A stretch of 32,405 nt of DNA, taken from contig JAEWMT010000064.1 of assembly GCA_023393095.1 (NCBI GenBank), positions 1 through 32,405 of the forward strand. The letters run 5' to 3'. The notes beneath the pieces are model-generated. The model was given only the letters and a program-made list of their open reading frames with translations, searched no databases and was not told the origin of the DNA. Shown piece after piece: positions 1-8,643 of this stretch (position 1 is its first letter; each line of letters starts with the position of its first letter). The DNA comes from Bacillota bacterium. Its GTDB lineage: Bacteria > Bacillota > Clostridia > Lachnospirales > Lachnospiraceae. The position numbers and the translations under genes are program-made.

Positions 1-987
1 TATTTCTACTTCATCAATCGGAACTTCGATTTCTTTTCCATTCTCAATTACGGTTGCCGTCTTAGGAGCGAGCCCCATCAGCTTCTTGATTGCATCGGAG
101 GTCTTACCTTTTGATACTGCCTCAAGGGATTTACCTAACAGGATTAAAGCTATAATAACGCCTGCTGTCTCATAATACAGTTTTTCCACAGCCATAAAAT
201 TACAGTTTAATATTTCAAAGGTATTATAGATACTGAATATAATTGCAGCAGAAGTACCGATAGCTACCAGCGAATCCATATTGGGGCTTCTTTGAAGAAG
301 TGCTTTAAAGCCCACGGTATAAAATCGATAGCCTGCAATAACGATCGGTGTTACCAAGGTTATCTGCAGCAGTGCATATCTTAATGGGAATTGCATCGGA
401 TTCACTGCCTCTGGTATCGGAAACGGCCACCAGGTTACCATAGGAGCCATTGCAAAATATAGAAGTGGAATACCGAACGTGGCTGCAATAATAAATTTAA
501 TCCATAAGGTTCTTATTTCTTTTTCTTTACGCAGTTTATCCTCATCCACTGTGTTTTTATCTATTTCCAAGGCCTGATAGCCTGTATTTACAATGCATTC
601 TTTAATGGCGGATAGCTTAATTAGCTGAGGATCATATTCAACAGCTGCTTTCTCCGTCGCAAGATTTACACTAACCTTAGTAACTCCATTAAGCTTGGAT
701 ATTGCTTTCTCGACACGCTGTGAACAGGATGCACAAGTCATTCCGCCAATGGGAATAGTTACTATTTTTAATTTACTGTCCTCTATGACACCATAACCTG
801 CTCCGACTACCGCATCTGTGATTGCAGGAACAGATACCTTCTGCTCATCGAATTCCACAGAGAGCTTTTCCGTAGCAAAATTCACGTTTGCATCGGCTAC
901 ACCATCCAGCTTTGCAACTGCTTTCTGAACCCTCTGAGCACAGGCGGCACAGGTCATGCCACTTATCTTAATTGTTTCCTTGTTCAT
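1..987 (-). CDS. copA: Copper-translocating P-type ATPase (CopA-like), N-terminal part, runs off the left edge
   Basis: Partial: 329 codons from an ATG at 987 run open to base 1, so the catalytic P-type domains lie outside the window. The start is supported by a GGAGGGCG ribosome binding site just upstream. The translation begins with two heavy-metal-associated (HMA) domains, each with a GMTCAAC / GMTCASC motif (Cys-x-x-Cys copper site). Hydrophobic membrane helices and the actuator-domain beginning (LGKSLEAVSKGKTSDAIKKL) follow. This order is typical of CopA/CopB-class P1B-type ATPases that export Cu(I) across the plasma membrane using ATP. It is the third gene of a minus-strand cluster, after the HMA-cupredoxin membrane protein and the DUF2318 protein, which supports a copper role. 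Specificity for Cu rather than another soft metal is inferred, because the CPC motif and later helices are not visible. Confidence 0.9.
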   Translation of the reverse strand, partial: MNKETIKISGMTCAACAQRVQKAVAKLDGVADANVNFATEKLSVEFDEQKVSVPAITDAVVGAGYGVIEDSKLKIVTIPIGGMTCASCSQRVEKAISKLNGVTKVSVNLATEKAAVEYDPQLIKLSAIKECIVNTGYQALEIDKNTVDEDKLRKEKEIRTLWIKFIIAATFGIPLLYFAMAPMVTWWPFPIPEAVNPMQFPLRYALLQITLVTPIVIAGYRFYTVGFKALLQRSPNMDSLVAIGTSAAIIFSIYNTFEILNCNFMAVEKLYYETAGVIIALILLGKSLEAVSKGKTSDAIKKLMGLAPKTATVIENGKEIEVPIDEVEI

Positions 988-1084
988 AAATCGCCCTCCA
1001 TTCCAGCGCATGTTACATACGCAAATGTGAGAATTCTCTAAGAGTTTTTGTATTTTAACTCTTTTTTCTCATCGGTTATGCTGA

Positions 1085-1600
1085 TTATTTCCAGTTTTCA
1101 AAGATAGATGCAGCCTCTGTAAGAACATCTCTCGTAATTGTTATGGTTTTATCGTTAACCTTTTTATATTTATCTGTAATCGGAACCGGATTGCAGCCAC
1201 CCTTACTTACTTCCACATCGTCCATACCAAAACGGTTACCGCAATTTTGGCATACCAGCTGATTACCTTCCACTTTATAGTATCCCTTACCGGAATTATA
1301 ACATACTTGACAAGTATTAAATGCCGTACGGATGGTTTTGTCAGAAGCTTTCACTGCAATCACTTCCATATTGGTTCCATTGATTTCGGCCGGATAGAAA
1401 GCTGGCTTTTCAGAAACATCCTTTACCTGGATTACAATATCACTATCCTTTATCATCGAAGCAGCAGTCTCTTTATCTCCTGAACCTTTACTGCCCAAGC
1501 CGATTTTTAAAGTAAATACAACTACTATTAATAATATTGCTGCAACAGCATAGATTGCAAGCTTTTTCATAACCATTTTTTTATCTGGTTTCTTATTCAT
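1085..1600 (-). CDS. DUF2318 membrane-anchored metal-binding protein
   Basis: 171 residues from the ATG at 1600, chosen because AAGGAG sits 8 bases upstream; an in-frame ATG at 1666 has no comparable site. Residues ~11-33 form one membrane helix and the rest should face outward. The C-terminal half carries CQVC (Cys97, Cys100), CQNC (Cys117, Cys120) and GGCNP (Cys136), with the sequence pattern of DUF2318, the domain of FtrD-like 'membrane iron-sulfur containing' proteins linked to iron or copper uptake and handling. The metal and exact function are not established from sequence. It lies 78 bases after the HMA/cupredoxin membrane protein and ~97 bases before copA, all on the minus strand, so a role in copper delivery, reduction or sensing outside the membrane is a reasonable inference. 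Confidence 0.8.
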   Translation of the reverse strand: MNKKPDKKMVMKKLAIYAVAAILLIVVVFTLKIGLGSKGSGDKETAASMIKDSDIVIQVKDVSEKPAFYPAEINGTNMEVIAVKASDKTIRTAFNTCQVCYNSGKGYYKVEGNQLVCQNCGNRFGMDDVEVSKGGCNPVPITDKYKKVNDKTITITRDVLTEAASIFENWK

Positions 1601-1678
1601 ATTTATTGTCTCCTTACTAGTTATTAATTTACTGTCCGTAGTTTTTATATCCGTGTTATATATCACAGTTTTTTTATT

Positions 1679-3613
1679 TTAAAGAGTATCAGAAGCTCCT
1701 TGATCAGCCGGGCTATATTCTGAGACTTCTCTCTTTATCGCATTCTTATCAATTTTATTAATATCCTTTACAACCTTAACATATCCAACATAGGAACCAT
1801 CGGACGTAAAGAAATCAAAATCCTGTCCAGGAACAAAAGAAATCGGATTTTTTCCTGCTACCACATCAAGCTGGGCGGAATATATCGGAAATAGAAGCGT
1901 ACTCTTGCTTTTATCCATTTTCTTTCCATTTATAGTCCATTGGGTATCCAGACCCTCCTGTACTACAACCACGGCAGGAGAAAAGCCATTTTTATCATAA
2001 GTAATGTCCACAGATTGAACATTATCTTTTACCGTGGCAACGGCCAGTTGATCCGTATCAATCTTTTTTCCCTTTAGCAAGCTATAATCAAAACCAAAGG
2101 TATTACTATATCCCGAGGAAGTACCGGATCCGGCGCCAGCACTGCAGCATCCTCCGCCGGTACTCTGTGTTGAATCATCTTTAATTTGACTGTTATCCAC
2201 ATTATTAAGATCATCAACTACTACGATCTTGCTTCGGATCATTCCCATCCAACAGCTGAAGGGTACTGTTCCACTTTCTGTTGGTGTAAATTCGATTACA
2301 TTGTCTCCGGTCTGGAGACTTTTTTCAATTCCATATTTCTGAACAATAATGGAATTATTACAGCCGTTAAGATCTCCTGCTTTAGCCTGGATCGTCCATT
2401 TTACGGGGATACCCTTCTGAACAACAATCGGTTCATATTTCCCGGAGGATATGCCTGTAGTGACAACCTGTACATCTCCATTAACTGTTGCCTGTGTCGC
2501 TGTATTTGATGTCGTTGAAGCTGAGGAAATGCTTGGAAGTGTAACTCCGGATAAGCTGATACCATTATGAAACATAAAGATTCCCAATACAACTACGAAA
2601 CAAGCACTGACCGTCATCATCTTACTGGTGAATTTCTTACTAAGTAATGTGCTTACTGCCCCAAATGCAAACAGCAGCGGTACTGTACCAATACTGAAGA
2701 GGAACATAGCAACTGCACCTTTGATCGGGCTGCCGGTTGAAAGTGCATACAGCTGCATCGCCTGTAGAGGACCGCAGGGCATCAATCCGTTTAGTAAACC
2801 AATATACAAGGGACTTCTACTATTTTTCTGAGAATAAATCTTTTTTGCAAATATTTTCGGCATTCTTGGGTTAAATCTACGAAGCCAAGGGAAAATGCCA
2901 AGCATATTGACACCCATAATCACCATGAAGATACCTGCGAGTATCTGAACCAATCCCTTCATAGCACCTGAAAAGCTTACTACAGAACCGATTGCTCCTA
3001 CAATACCACCAATGATGGTATAGGAAATAACTCTTCCTAAATTATATAGTAGGCCTGGTCTTAATGCAGAAAATTTACTCTTGGATATCTGATTCGCAGA
3101 CTCCTTGGATACACACTGTGACAGGCAGATACCTCCACACATTGCAACGCAATGAACTGAGGTCAGCAGACCAATGATAAACAGCATTCCATAGCCCATG
3201 CCTTCCTTCGCAATCGGAAAGTTATTGAAGATATTCAACCATCCAAAGCGCCATGCTATGATATAGATAGCGAAAATTATAATTGCCACTCCTGCAATAT
3301 CGCTGTAATCACGCTTTTTTTTAGAATTCTGACTGGGGGTACCTGATTTTATTTCATTGTCTGATGATGAAAGCTTCGTAGCTTTACCATAATTCAAATT
3401 AACATGATAATCTTCGTTTTCTATAATTTCTATCATTCTTTTCAGACTGATTCTACTTTCATCATATAGGATTGTTACAGAACCTGATGAATAGCTTGCA
3501 ATTACATTACTAATACCTTCTTCTTTAGCCAATGCCTGCTCTATCCTTGTTTCACAATGTGTACATGTCATATTGTCAATATACAGTGTTTTTTTAATCA
3601 TATTTAAAGACAT
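1679..3613 (-). CDS. HMA domain / UreH-type (TauE/SafE-like) membrane domain / cupredoxin-like fusion protein
   Basis: 644 residues from the ATG at 3613; AAGGAGG lies 6 bases upstream, while earlier in-frame ATGs overlap or precede that site. Domain order: HMA domain (residues ~6-75, Cys17 and Cys20 in MTCTHC); a helix at ~107-125; a six-helix UreH / sulfite-exporter-like membrane domain (~140-350) with paired cysteines in SVHCVAMCGG (155, 159) and LMPCGP (280); a Ser/Thr-rich linker; a cupredoxin-like domain (~380-467) with Cys418 and a C-W-M-G-M cluster (454-458) as possible Cu ligands; a Cys-containing GGGCC linker; and a second cupredoxin-like domain (~530-617) without Cys ligands. Proteins with this architecture occur beside copper ATPases. 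Likely job: moving or holding copper across the membrane. First gene of the operon with DUF2318 and copA. Substrate is inferred. Confidence 0.8.
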   Translation of the reverse strand: MSLNMIKKTLYIDNMTCTHCETRIEQALAKEEGISNVIASYSSGSVTILYDESRISLKRMIEIIENEDYHVNLNYGKATKLSSSDNEIKSGTPSQNSKKKRDYSDIAGVAIIIFAIYIIAWRFGWLNIFNNFPIAKEGMGYGMLFIIGLLTSVHCVAMCGGICLSQCVSKESANQISKSKFSALRPGLLYNLGRVISYTIIGGIVGAIGSVVSFSGAMKGLVQILAGIFMVIMGVNMLGIFPWLRRFNPRMPKIFAKKIYSQKNSRSPLYIGLLNGLMPCGPLQAMQLYALSTGSPIKGAVAMFLFSIGTVPLLFAFGAVSTLLSKKFTSKMMTVSACFVVVLGIFMFHNGISLSGVTLPSISSASTTSNTATQATVNGDVQVVTTGISSGKYEPIVVQKGIPVKWTIQAKAGDLNGCNNSIIVQKYGIEKSLQTGDNVIEFTPTESGTVPFSCWMGMIRSKIVVVDDLNNVDNSQIKDDSTQSTGGGCCSAGAGSGTSSGYSNTFGFDYSLLKGKKIDTDQLAVATVKDNVQSVDITYDKNGFSPAVVVVQEGLDTQWTINGKKMDKSKSTLLFPIYSAQLDVVAGKNPISFVPGQDFDFFTSDGSYVGYVKVVKDINKIDKNAIKREVSEYSPADQGASDTL

Positions 3614-3678
3614 ATCCATCCTCCTTATCAATATATATATCTTATCAATTGAATGTGGAGATAATATGGAGATGATAG

Positions 3679-3707
3679 ATTTTATTTATCACTTTAATCA
3701 TTTACAA
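3679..3707 (-). promoter_or_regulatory. Candidate promoter of the copper operon
   Basis: Read on the minus strand: TTGTAA (-35, 3707-3702), 17-base spacer, TAAAAT (-10, 3684-3679), about 65 bases ahead of the HMA/cupredoxin gene start. Between it and the gene, the plus-strand motif TGGAGATAA / TGGAGATGA occurs twice 12 bases apart, which could be an operator. I see no clear CsoR or CopY box. Confidence 0.45.
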
Positions 3708-3711
3708 AAAT

Positions 3712-3790
3712 AAAAAAGCTGATTTAAAACTAGGTTGATCACTGGACATTCGATCTTGACCAGTCATTCCTTCTTTTTTAAATCAGCTTA
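3712..3790 (-). terminator. gdhA intrinsic terminator with a long internal loop
   Basis: Perfect 14-base inverted repeat, AAGCTGATTTAAAA at 3716-3729 and its complement at 3776-3789. On the minus strand it is followed by a T-rich run (AGCTTTTTTATTTTTG). It lies ~50 bases after the gdhA stop. The 46-base loop contains a second short stem (ACTGG / CCAGT), which is longer than a typical terminator loop. Confidence 0.75.
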
Positions 3791-3840
3791 TTTATATTAA
3801 ATTTTATATTGATTACCTCATTGCAATCAATTTAAGTATT

Positions 3841-5175
3841 CTACCAAATACCCTGAGCCATCATTGCATTTGAAACCTTTTCAAAGCCAGCAATGTTAGC
3901 ACCTACAACATAGTTATTTGTAGCATTATATCTCTTTGCCGCATCATCCAAGCTATGGAAAATATTAACCATGATCTGCTGAAGCTTAGCATCAACTTCT
4001 TCAAAAGTCCAGCTTAATCTTTCGCTGTTCTGTGTCATCTCTAAAGCGGAGGTTGCAACACCACCTGCATTAGCAGCTTTTCCAGGTGCAAATAGAACAG
4101 AATTGGACTGTAAGTACTCAGTTGCTTCCAGTGTTGTAGGCATATTAGCGCCTTCGGCAACGGCGATACAACCGTTTGCAACTAAAGCTTTTGCATCATC
4201 AAGAAGCAGCTCGTTCTGAGTTGCACATGGAAGTGCAATATCACATTTCACTGTCCATACGCCACGTCCCTCATGATATTCAGAGTTTGGTCTGTATTTC
4301 TTGTATTCAGTAAGTCTTGCACGATTAACTTCCTTTATTTCTTTTAAAGCAGCGACATCAATTCCATCCGGATCATAAACCCAACCGGTAGAATCGCTAC
4401 AAGTAACAACTTTTGCACCTAATTGATGTGCCTTTTCAGTCGCATAAATTGCTACATTACCGGAACCGGATACAGTAGCGGTCATGCCCTTGATATCCTT
4501 ACCATTGCATTTTAACATTTCTTCTACTAAATATAATAAACCGTAACCGGTTGCTTCCGTTCTTGCCAAAGAGCCTCCAAAGCTTAATCCTTTACCGGTT
4601 AAAACACCTTCATAAGTACCTCTGATTTTCTTATACTGACCGAACATATAACCGATTTCTCTTCCGCCAGTACCGATGTCACCTGCCGGAACATCTGTAT
4701 CTGCGCCGATATACTTGTACAATTCTGAGATAAAGCTTTTACAGAATGCTAATACCTCTCGGTCAGATTTACCCTTAGGATCAAAATCAGAACCACCTTT
4801 ACCGCCTCCAATCGGAAGACCTGTCAAAGAATTCTTAAAAATTTGTTCAAATCCCAAGAATTTAATAATACCGATATTTACAGAAGGATGTAAACGGAGT
4901 CCACCTTTGTATGGTCCAATCGCATTATTAAACTGTACACGATAACCTGTGTTTACCTGTACATTACCGTTGTCATCTACCCACGGTACTCTGAATTTAA
5001 TCTGTCTGTCTGGCTCAACCAGTCTCTCCAGAAGAGCTTCTCTTCTGAATTTCGCCTCGTTCGCATCAACAACTGCTCTTAAGGACTCTAATACCTCCTT
5101 AACAGCCTGATGAAATTCAGGCTCTGCAGGGTTTTTCCTAACTACCTGCTCAATTACCTCATCAACATAACCCAT
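3841..5175 (-). CDS. gdhA: Glutamate dehydrogenase, hexameric, probably NADP-specific
   Basis: 444 residues, the usual length of the small hexameric GDH family. It catalyses reversible reductive amination of 2-oxoglutarate to L-glutamate in the cytoplasm, a main ammonium-assimilation step. The N-terminal half has the conserved GPYKGGLRLHPSVN and PIGGGKGGSDFDPKGKS segments; Lys126 matches the catalytic lysine. The Rossmann part shows SGSGNVAIYATEKA, and the segment TCSDSTGWVYDPDG resembles NADP-dependent rather than NAD-dependent clostridial enzymes, so NADP(H) use is likely but inferred. Start ATG at 5175 has AAAGGAG 8 bases upstream. Monocistronic: it has its own consensus promoter, ~100-base leader and terminator. 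Confidence 0.96.
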   Translation of the reverse strand: MGYVDEVIEQVVRKNPAEPEFHQAVKEVLESLRAVVDANEAKFRREALLERLVEPDRQIKFRVPWVDDNGNVQVNTGYRVQFNNAIGPYKGGLRLHPSVNIGIIKFLGFEQIFKNSLTGLPIGGGKGGSDFDPKGKSDREVLAFCKSFISELYKYIGADTDVPAGDIGTGGREIGYMFGQYKKIRGTYEGVLTGKGLSFGGSLARTEATGYGLLYLVEEMLKCNGKDIKGMTATVSGSGNVAIYATEKAHQLGAKVVTCSDSTGWVYDPDGIDVAALKEIKEVNRARLTEYKKYRPNSEYHEGRGVWTVKCDIALPCATQNELLLDDAKALVANGCIAVAEGANMPTTLEATEYLQSNSVLFAPGKAANAGGVATSALEMTQNSERLSWTFEEVDAKLQQIMVNIFHSLDDAAKRYNATNNYVVGANIAGFEKVSNAMMAQGIW

Positions 5176-5287
5176 AATTTAATCTCCTTTGATTAAAATT
5201 AGCAAACGAGCAAAATCTTTTTCACTCGTTTTCCTATAAAAGGGCATACGAAATAAAACAAATACCCCTTTGTATTCGCCATTTACC

Positions 5288-5316
5288 ATTATATTTTATT
5301 TATCTACAAGTTTCAA
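5288..5316 (-). promoter_or_regulatory. gdhA promoter
   Basis: On the minus strand, TTGAAA (5316-5311), 17-base spacer, TATAAT (5293-5288): a near-consensus vegetative promoter. The leader to the gdhA start is ~105 bases and can form two hairpins, AAAGGG/CCCTTT (about 5238-5272) and AAACGAG/CTCGTTT (5204-5231). The latter is just before the ribosome binding site. Confidence 0.75.
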
Positions 5317-5404
5317 GTAAAAAATATTTTTTCTGTAATTTCTTAGTACTTTAAACTTTTTTATTTTTTGTCATAAGTCCTAATCGAACTACAGTGCACT
5401 TACT

Positions 5405-5600
5405 GCTCAGCCTAGATATAAATTTGGCGGGATGGTTTCGAGCTATGTTTGCGATATGGAGTATTTGCATTCGTCGGTATTTAGGCTCTGTATTTTAGAG
5501 CCTTATATACCGCTACGTAATGCAATAATGCAACTAAGCGGGAGCGTCTCTATTTCGTAAACATAACTCGAAACCACCCCGCCAAATTTCTGTCTAAGCA
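5405..5600. repeat. ~190-bp foldback (giant imperfect palindrome) element
   Basis: Arms at about 5411-5462 and 5550-5597 are nearly complementary: AAATTTGGCGGG, TGGTTTCGAG and TATGTTT in the left arm recur as reverse complements on the right, with only isolated mismatches. The pairing resumes inward (GCATT-CGT-CGGTAT with ATACCG-CTACG-TAATGC) and ends in a perfect AGGCTCT/AGAGCCT hairpin at 5483-5502. It is more GC-rich than the flanks. No ORF or transposase. It fills most of the gdhA-rqcH divergent gap (5176-5703). It resembles a MITE-like or dispersed structured repeat; identity unknown. Confidence 0.7.
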
Positions 5601-5661
5601 AAACTGTTATAACTACATGAATGAATATTGGAAAAGGGTATTCAATTTTTCTGATATATGC

Positions 5662-5667
5662 TATAAT
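5662..5667 (+). promoter_or_regulatory. Candidate -10 box for rqcH
   Basis: TATAAT, 36 bases before the rqcH start codon. No good -35 box at standard spacing (TTCAAT at 5641 gives a 15-base spacer), so only the -10 is supported. Confidence 0.4.
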
Positions 5668-5703
5668 TCATGATTATACATTGAACTATGAAGGAGACTA
5701 ACT

Positions 5704-7476
5704 ATGGCATTTGATGGTGTCGTTATTGCCAATCTGGTACAGGAACTGCGAAAAACCATACTAGGTGGTAGAATAAATAAAATTGCACAGCCTGAAAAAG
5801 ATGAATTAATACTTACTATTAAAGGGCAGGAGCGAGAGCAGTATAGGCTGTTGTTATCGGCTGGTGCCGGTCTTCCTCTGATTTATTTGACTGAGAATGT
5901 AAAACCAAGTCCATTAACAGCCCCTAATTTCTGTATGCTTCTTAGAAAACACTTGAACAGTGCAAAGCTTATTGATATCTATCAGCCCGGGCTTGAGAGA
6001 ATTATCCATTTCAAGCTGGAGCATCTAGATGAAATGGGAGATCCTCGGATTAAGTATCTAATTATTGAGTTAATGGGCAAGCATAGTAATATTATCTTCT
6101 GCGATGAAGAAATGACTATCATAGATAGTATTAAAAGAGTGAATCAATTTATTAGCTCAGTCCGTGAAGTATTACCCGGACGTAACTATTTTATACCGGT
6201 GACCACAGAGAAGCTGGATCCCTTCACTACGACCTATGATGATTTTTGTAATATTATTTATAAGAAACCAATGTCTATTGAGAAAGCACTCTATAACAGT
6301 CTAACCGGAATCAGTCCTCTTATCGCCAATGAACTCTGCTGCAGGGCTTCCATTGATGCTGGGGATTTAACCGAAATCCTAAGTGAAGCTGCAGGGCTGC
6401 ATCTATATAATATGTTCAGCCGGCTAATGGGAGATGTAAAAAATGGAGCATTTACACCAAATATCATTATTCAGGATAATAAACCAACCGAATTCTCCAG
6501 TGTTGCCCTTACCTGCTTCTCCGGATGTGAGGTGCAAAGTTATACTACAATTTCTGAACTTTTAGAGACTTTTTATGCCTCCAAGGATGCGGTCGCAAGA
6601 ATGAAACAAAAATCATTTGATCTTCGTAAAATTGTATCGAATGCAATTGACCGTGCCAGTAAAAAATACGACCTTCAGCAAAAACAACTGAAGGATACAG
6701 AAAAGCGTGATAAATATAAAGTATACGGTGAACTGCTTACGGCTTACGGCTATGGTCTGGAGCCCGGAGCTAAGGTGCTGAATACTACGAACTATTACGA
6801 TGATAATAAGGAAATCAGCATACCTTTAGATCCAACCATTACACCTATGGAAAATGCAAAACATTATTTTGAAAAATACTCTAAATTAAAACGTACCTTT
6901 GATGCACTTACCATTCAGATTAAAGAGACAGGTGATGAGCTAACTCATCTGGAGTCCATTCAGGCCGCGCTTGATATTGCCTCGGATGAAAATGATTTGG
7001 CTGCATTAAAGCGTGAACTAACAGAATATGGTTATATCCGACGTAAATTAACGAATGGACCTGGAAAGCAGACTAAGAAAGCAAATTCCAACAAGTCCGG
7101 AGTAAAAAGCAAACCACTCCATTATATATCCACTGACGGCTTCCATATGTATGTCGGTAAGAATAATTATCAAAATGATGAACTGACCTTCCAGTTAGCA
7201 GACGGAGGCGACTGGTGGTTCCATGCCAAGAAAATTGCCGGTTCCCATGTTATTGTAAAATCCGAAGGTAAGGAACTGCCTGATCGTACCTTTGAAGAAG
7301 CTGCCAGACTTGCAGCACATTATTCTAGCTCCAAGGCTTCTGATAAGGTCGAAATTGATTATACCTTAAGAAAAAATGTGAAAAAGCCGAGTGGCGGTAA
7401 ACCAGGATTCGTTGTTTATTATACGAATTATTCTATGGTTTCACCAACCGATATTTCAAGTATAAAACAATTATAA
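5704..7476 (+). CDS. rqcH: RqcH / NFACT-family ribosome quality-control protein (formerly FbpA-like)
   Basis: 590 residues. NFACT proteins (Rqc2/NEMF/RqcH) bind stalled 50S-peptidyl-tRNA complexes and, with tRNA-Ala, add C-terminal alanine tails that mark nascent chains for proteolysis; older annotation is 'fibronectin-binding protein'. Visible parts: NFACT-N domain (MAFDGVVIANLVQEL, GGRINKI, NFCMLLRKHL, ~1-180), helix-hairpin-helix-like segment (~195-240), coiled coil (~290-450), Lys-rich linker, and NFACT-R domain (~460-590, with GGDWWFHAKKIAGSHV). The position of the conserved Asp-Arg pair in Bacillus RqcH reads Glu98-Arg99 here. ATG at 5704 is preceded by AAGGAG 7 bases upstream. Followed on the same strand by a histidinol phosphatase. 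Confidence 0.93.
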   Translation: MAFDGVVIANLVQELRKTILGGRINKIAQPEKDELILTIKGQEREQYRLLLSAGAGLPLIYLTENVKPSPLTAPNFCMLLRKHLNSAKLIDIYQPGLERIIHFKLEHLDEMGDPRIKYLIIELMGKHSNIIFCDEEMTIIDSIKRVNQFISSVREVLPGRNYFIPVTTEKLDPFTTTYDDFCNIIYKKPMSIEKALYNSLTGISPLIANELCCRASIDAGDLTEILSEAAGLHLYNMFSRLMGDVKNGAFTPNIIIQDNKPTEFSSVALTCFSGCEVQSYTTISELLETFYASKDAVARMKQKSFDLRKIVSNAIDRASKKYDLQQKQLKDTEKRDKYKVYGELLTAYGYGLEPGAKVLNTTNYYDDNKEISIPLDPTITPMENAKHYFEKYSKLKRTFDALTIQIKETGDELTHLESIQAALDIASDENDLAALKRELTEYGYIRRKLTNGPGKQTKKANSNKSGVKSKPLHYISTDGFHMYVGKNNYQNDELTFQLADGGDWWFHAKKIAGSHVIVKSEGKELPDRTFEEAARLAAHYSSSKASDKVEIDYTLRKNVKKPSGGKPGFVVYYTNYSMVSPTDISSIKQL

Positions 7477-7479
7477 GAG

Positions 7480-7535
7480 TTAGGTAATTGCGGAACTATA
7501 ATTTACAAAAACTATATAGCACCTTAATTACCTAA
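7480..7535. repeat. Intergenic inverted repeat between rqcH and the histidinol phosphatase gene
   Basis: Perfect 10-base arms TTAGGTAATT (7480-7489) and AATTACCTAA (7526-7535) with a 36-base loop. No T-run follows, so it is a weak terminator at best; an mRNA stem or protein site is possible. Confidence 0.5.
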
Positions 7536-7571
7536 ATGGATTAGGTGTCAAAAGTAGAAAGGGGGATACCG

Positions 7572-8396
7572 ATGATTAACTCTGATTATCATTTACATTC
7601 TGATTTTTCCAGCGACTCAACCACTCCAATGGAGCAGATGATTGAAAGAGCCCTTCAATTAGGACTTAAGAAATTATGTTTTACTGATCATATGGATTAT
7701 GACTATCCTCCGATAAGCAATCATAACTTCGTATTTGATCCCAAGGACTATGTTAAGAAACTGGAGGAATTAAAGGAACGCTATCATAACAAAATCGAAA
7801 TACTTACTGGAATTGAACTTGGATTACAGCCACACATAGCTGACCGTATTAATGCTCTTATCAATAGTTACCACTTTGATTTTATGATAGGCTCTTCCCA
7901 CGTTGTGGATCATTATGATCCCTACTATCCGGAGTATTGGGAGAACTATAACATGAAACAAGGAATTGTTAGATACTTTACGTCCATCATAGAAAACTGT
8001 AAGGCATTCCATGGTTTTCATGTATATGGACACATAGATTATATTATCCGATATGTGCCGCAACGATTCCATGCATCTACTCAGAATGCAGATTACTCCT
8101 ATTTGGATTATGCCGATCTGTTGGATGAGGTTTTAAAAACAATAATATCCTATGGAAGAGGAATTGAAGTGAATACCGCCGGATTAAAATATGGACTTGG
8201 CTACCCTCATCCAAAAGCAGAGGTTATCAAGCGCTATAAAGAACTGGGGGGAGAATTAATCACCATTGGCTCTGATGCACATAAACCAGAGCACTTATGC
8301 TATGATTTTCATCTAATTCCTGACTTTTTGAAGAGTCTTGGTTTTCGTTACTATGCTACTTTTCGTGAGGGAAAGCCGGAATATGAAAAATTATAA
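7572..8396 (+). CDS. PHP-family histidinol-phosphatase (HisJ type)
   Basis: 274 residues from the ATG at 7572, chosen over a GTG at 7545 because AAAGGGGG lies just upstream of the ATG. Belongs to the PHP metallophosphoesterase family: HLHS (His7, His9), TDHMD, GIELG, SSHVVD, GHIDYI and SDAH are the expected metal-binding motifs in order. Closest known role is histidinol-phosphate to histidinol, the penultimate step of histidine biosynthesis (HisJ/HisK). No other his genes are visible, so a different phosphoester substrate cannot be excluded. Downstream of rqcH, ~95 bases away. Confidence 0.82.
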   Translation: MINSDYHLHSDFSSDSTTPMEQMIERALQLGLKKLCFTDHMDYDYPPISNHNFVFDPKDYVKKLEELKERYHNKIEILTGIELGLQPHIADRINALINSYHFDFMIGSSHVVDHYDPYYPEYWENYNMKQGIVRYFTSIIENCKAFHGFHVYGHIDYIIRYVPQRFHASTQNADYSYLDYADLLDEVLKTIISYGRGIEVNTAGLKYGLGYPHPKAEVIKRYKELGGELITIGSDAHKPEHLCYDFHLIPDFLKSLGFRYYATFREGKPEYEKL

Positions 8397-8470
8397 TATG
8401 ATGATACAAAGCCTTTGACCCATACAAGATATCATATTTTATCGGAATATTTCTTTATTATAAATATATT

Positions 8471-8562
8471 GCCTAATAATATCAGACTTAGATATAATAA
8501 ATGCTATAAAAGAAGCGCATATTTTATGCTATCTAATGCTAATATTATAAGGCAATTTTTTA
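8471..8562 (+). terminator. Long hairpin terminator after the histidinol phosphatase gene
   Basis: Outer arms GCCTAATAATAT (8471-8482) and ATATTATAAGGC (ending 8553) pair with one A-A mismatch. A second helix, TTAGATA/TATCTAA, lies inside, and the loop folds further (ATGC/GCAT). T-run TTTTTT follows at 8556-8561. At ~83 bases it is unusually large. On the minus strand there is no comparable T-run for mnmA. Confidence 0.65.
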
Positions 8563-8643
8563 TATCAACTATTCAAGTTATGAGTGCTCTTACTGAAAGC
8601 TATAACTTTATCGGGTTTCTCTTATGTAACATGATCATATCTA

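Noticed and set aside
5405..5600. Transposon with transposase at the foldback
   Set aside because: No ORF of suitable size or DDE motif, so only a non-autonomous repeat is supported.
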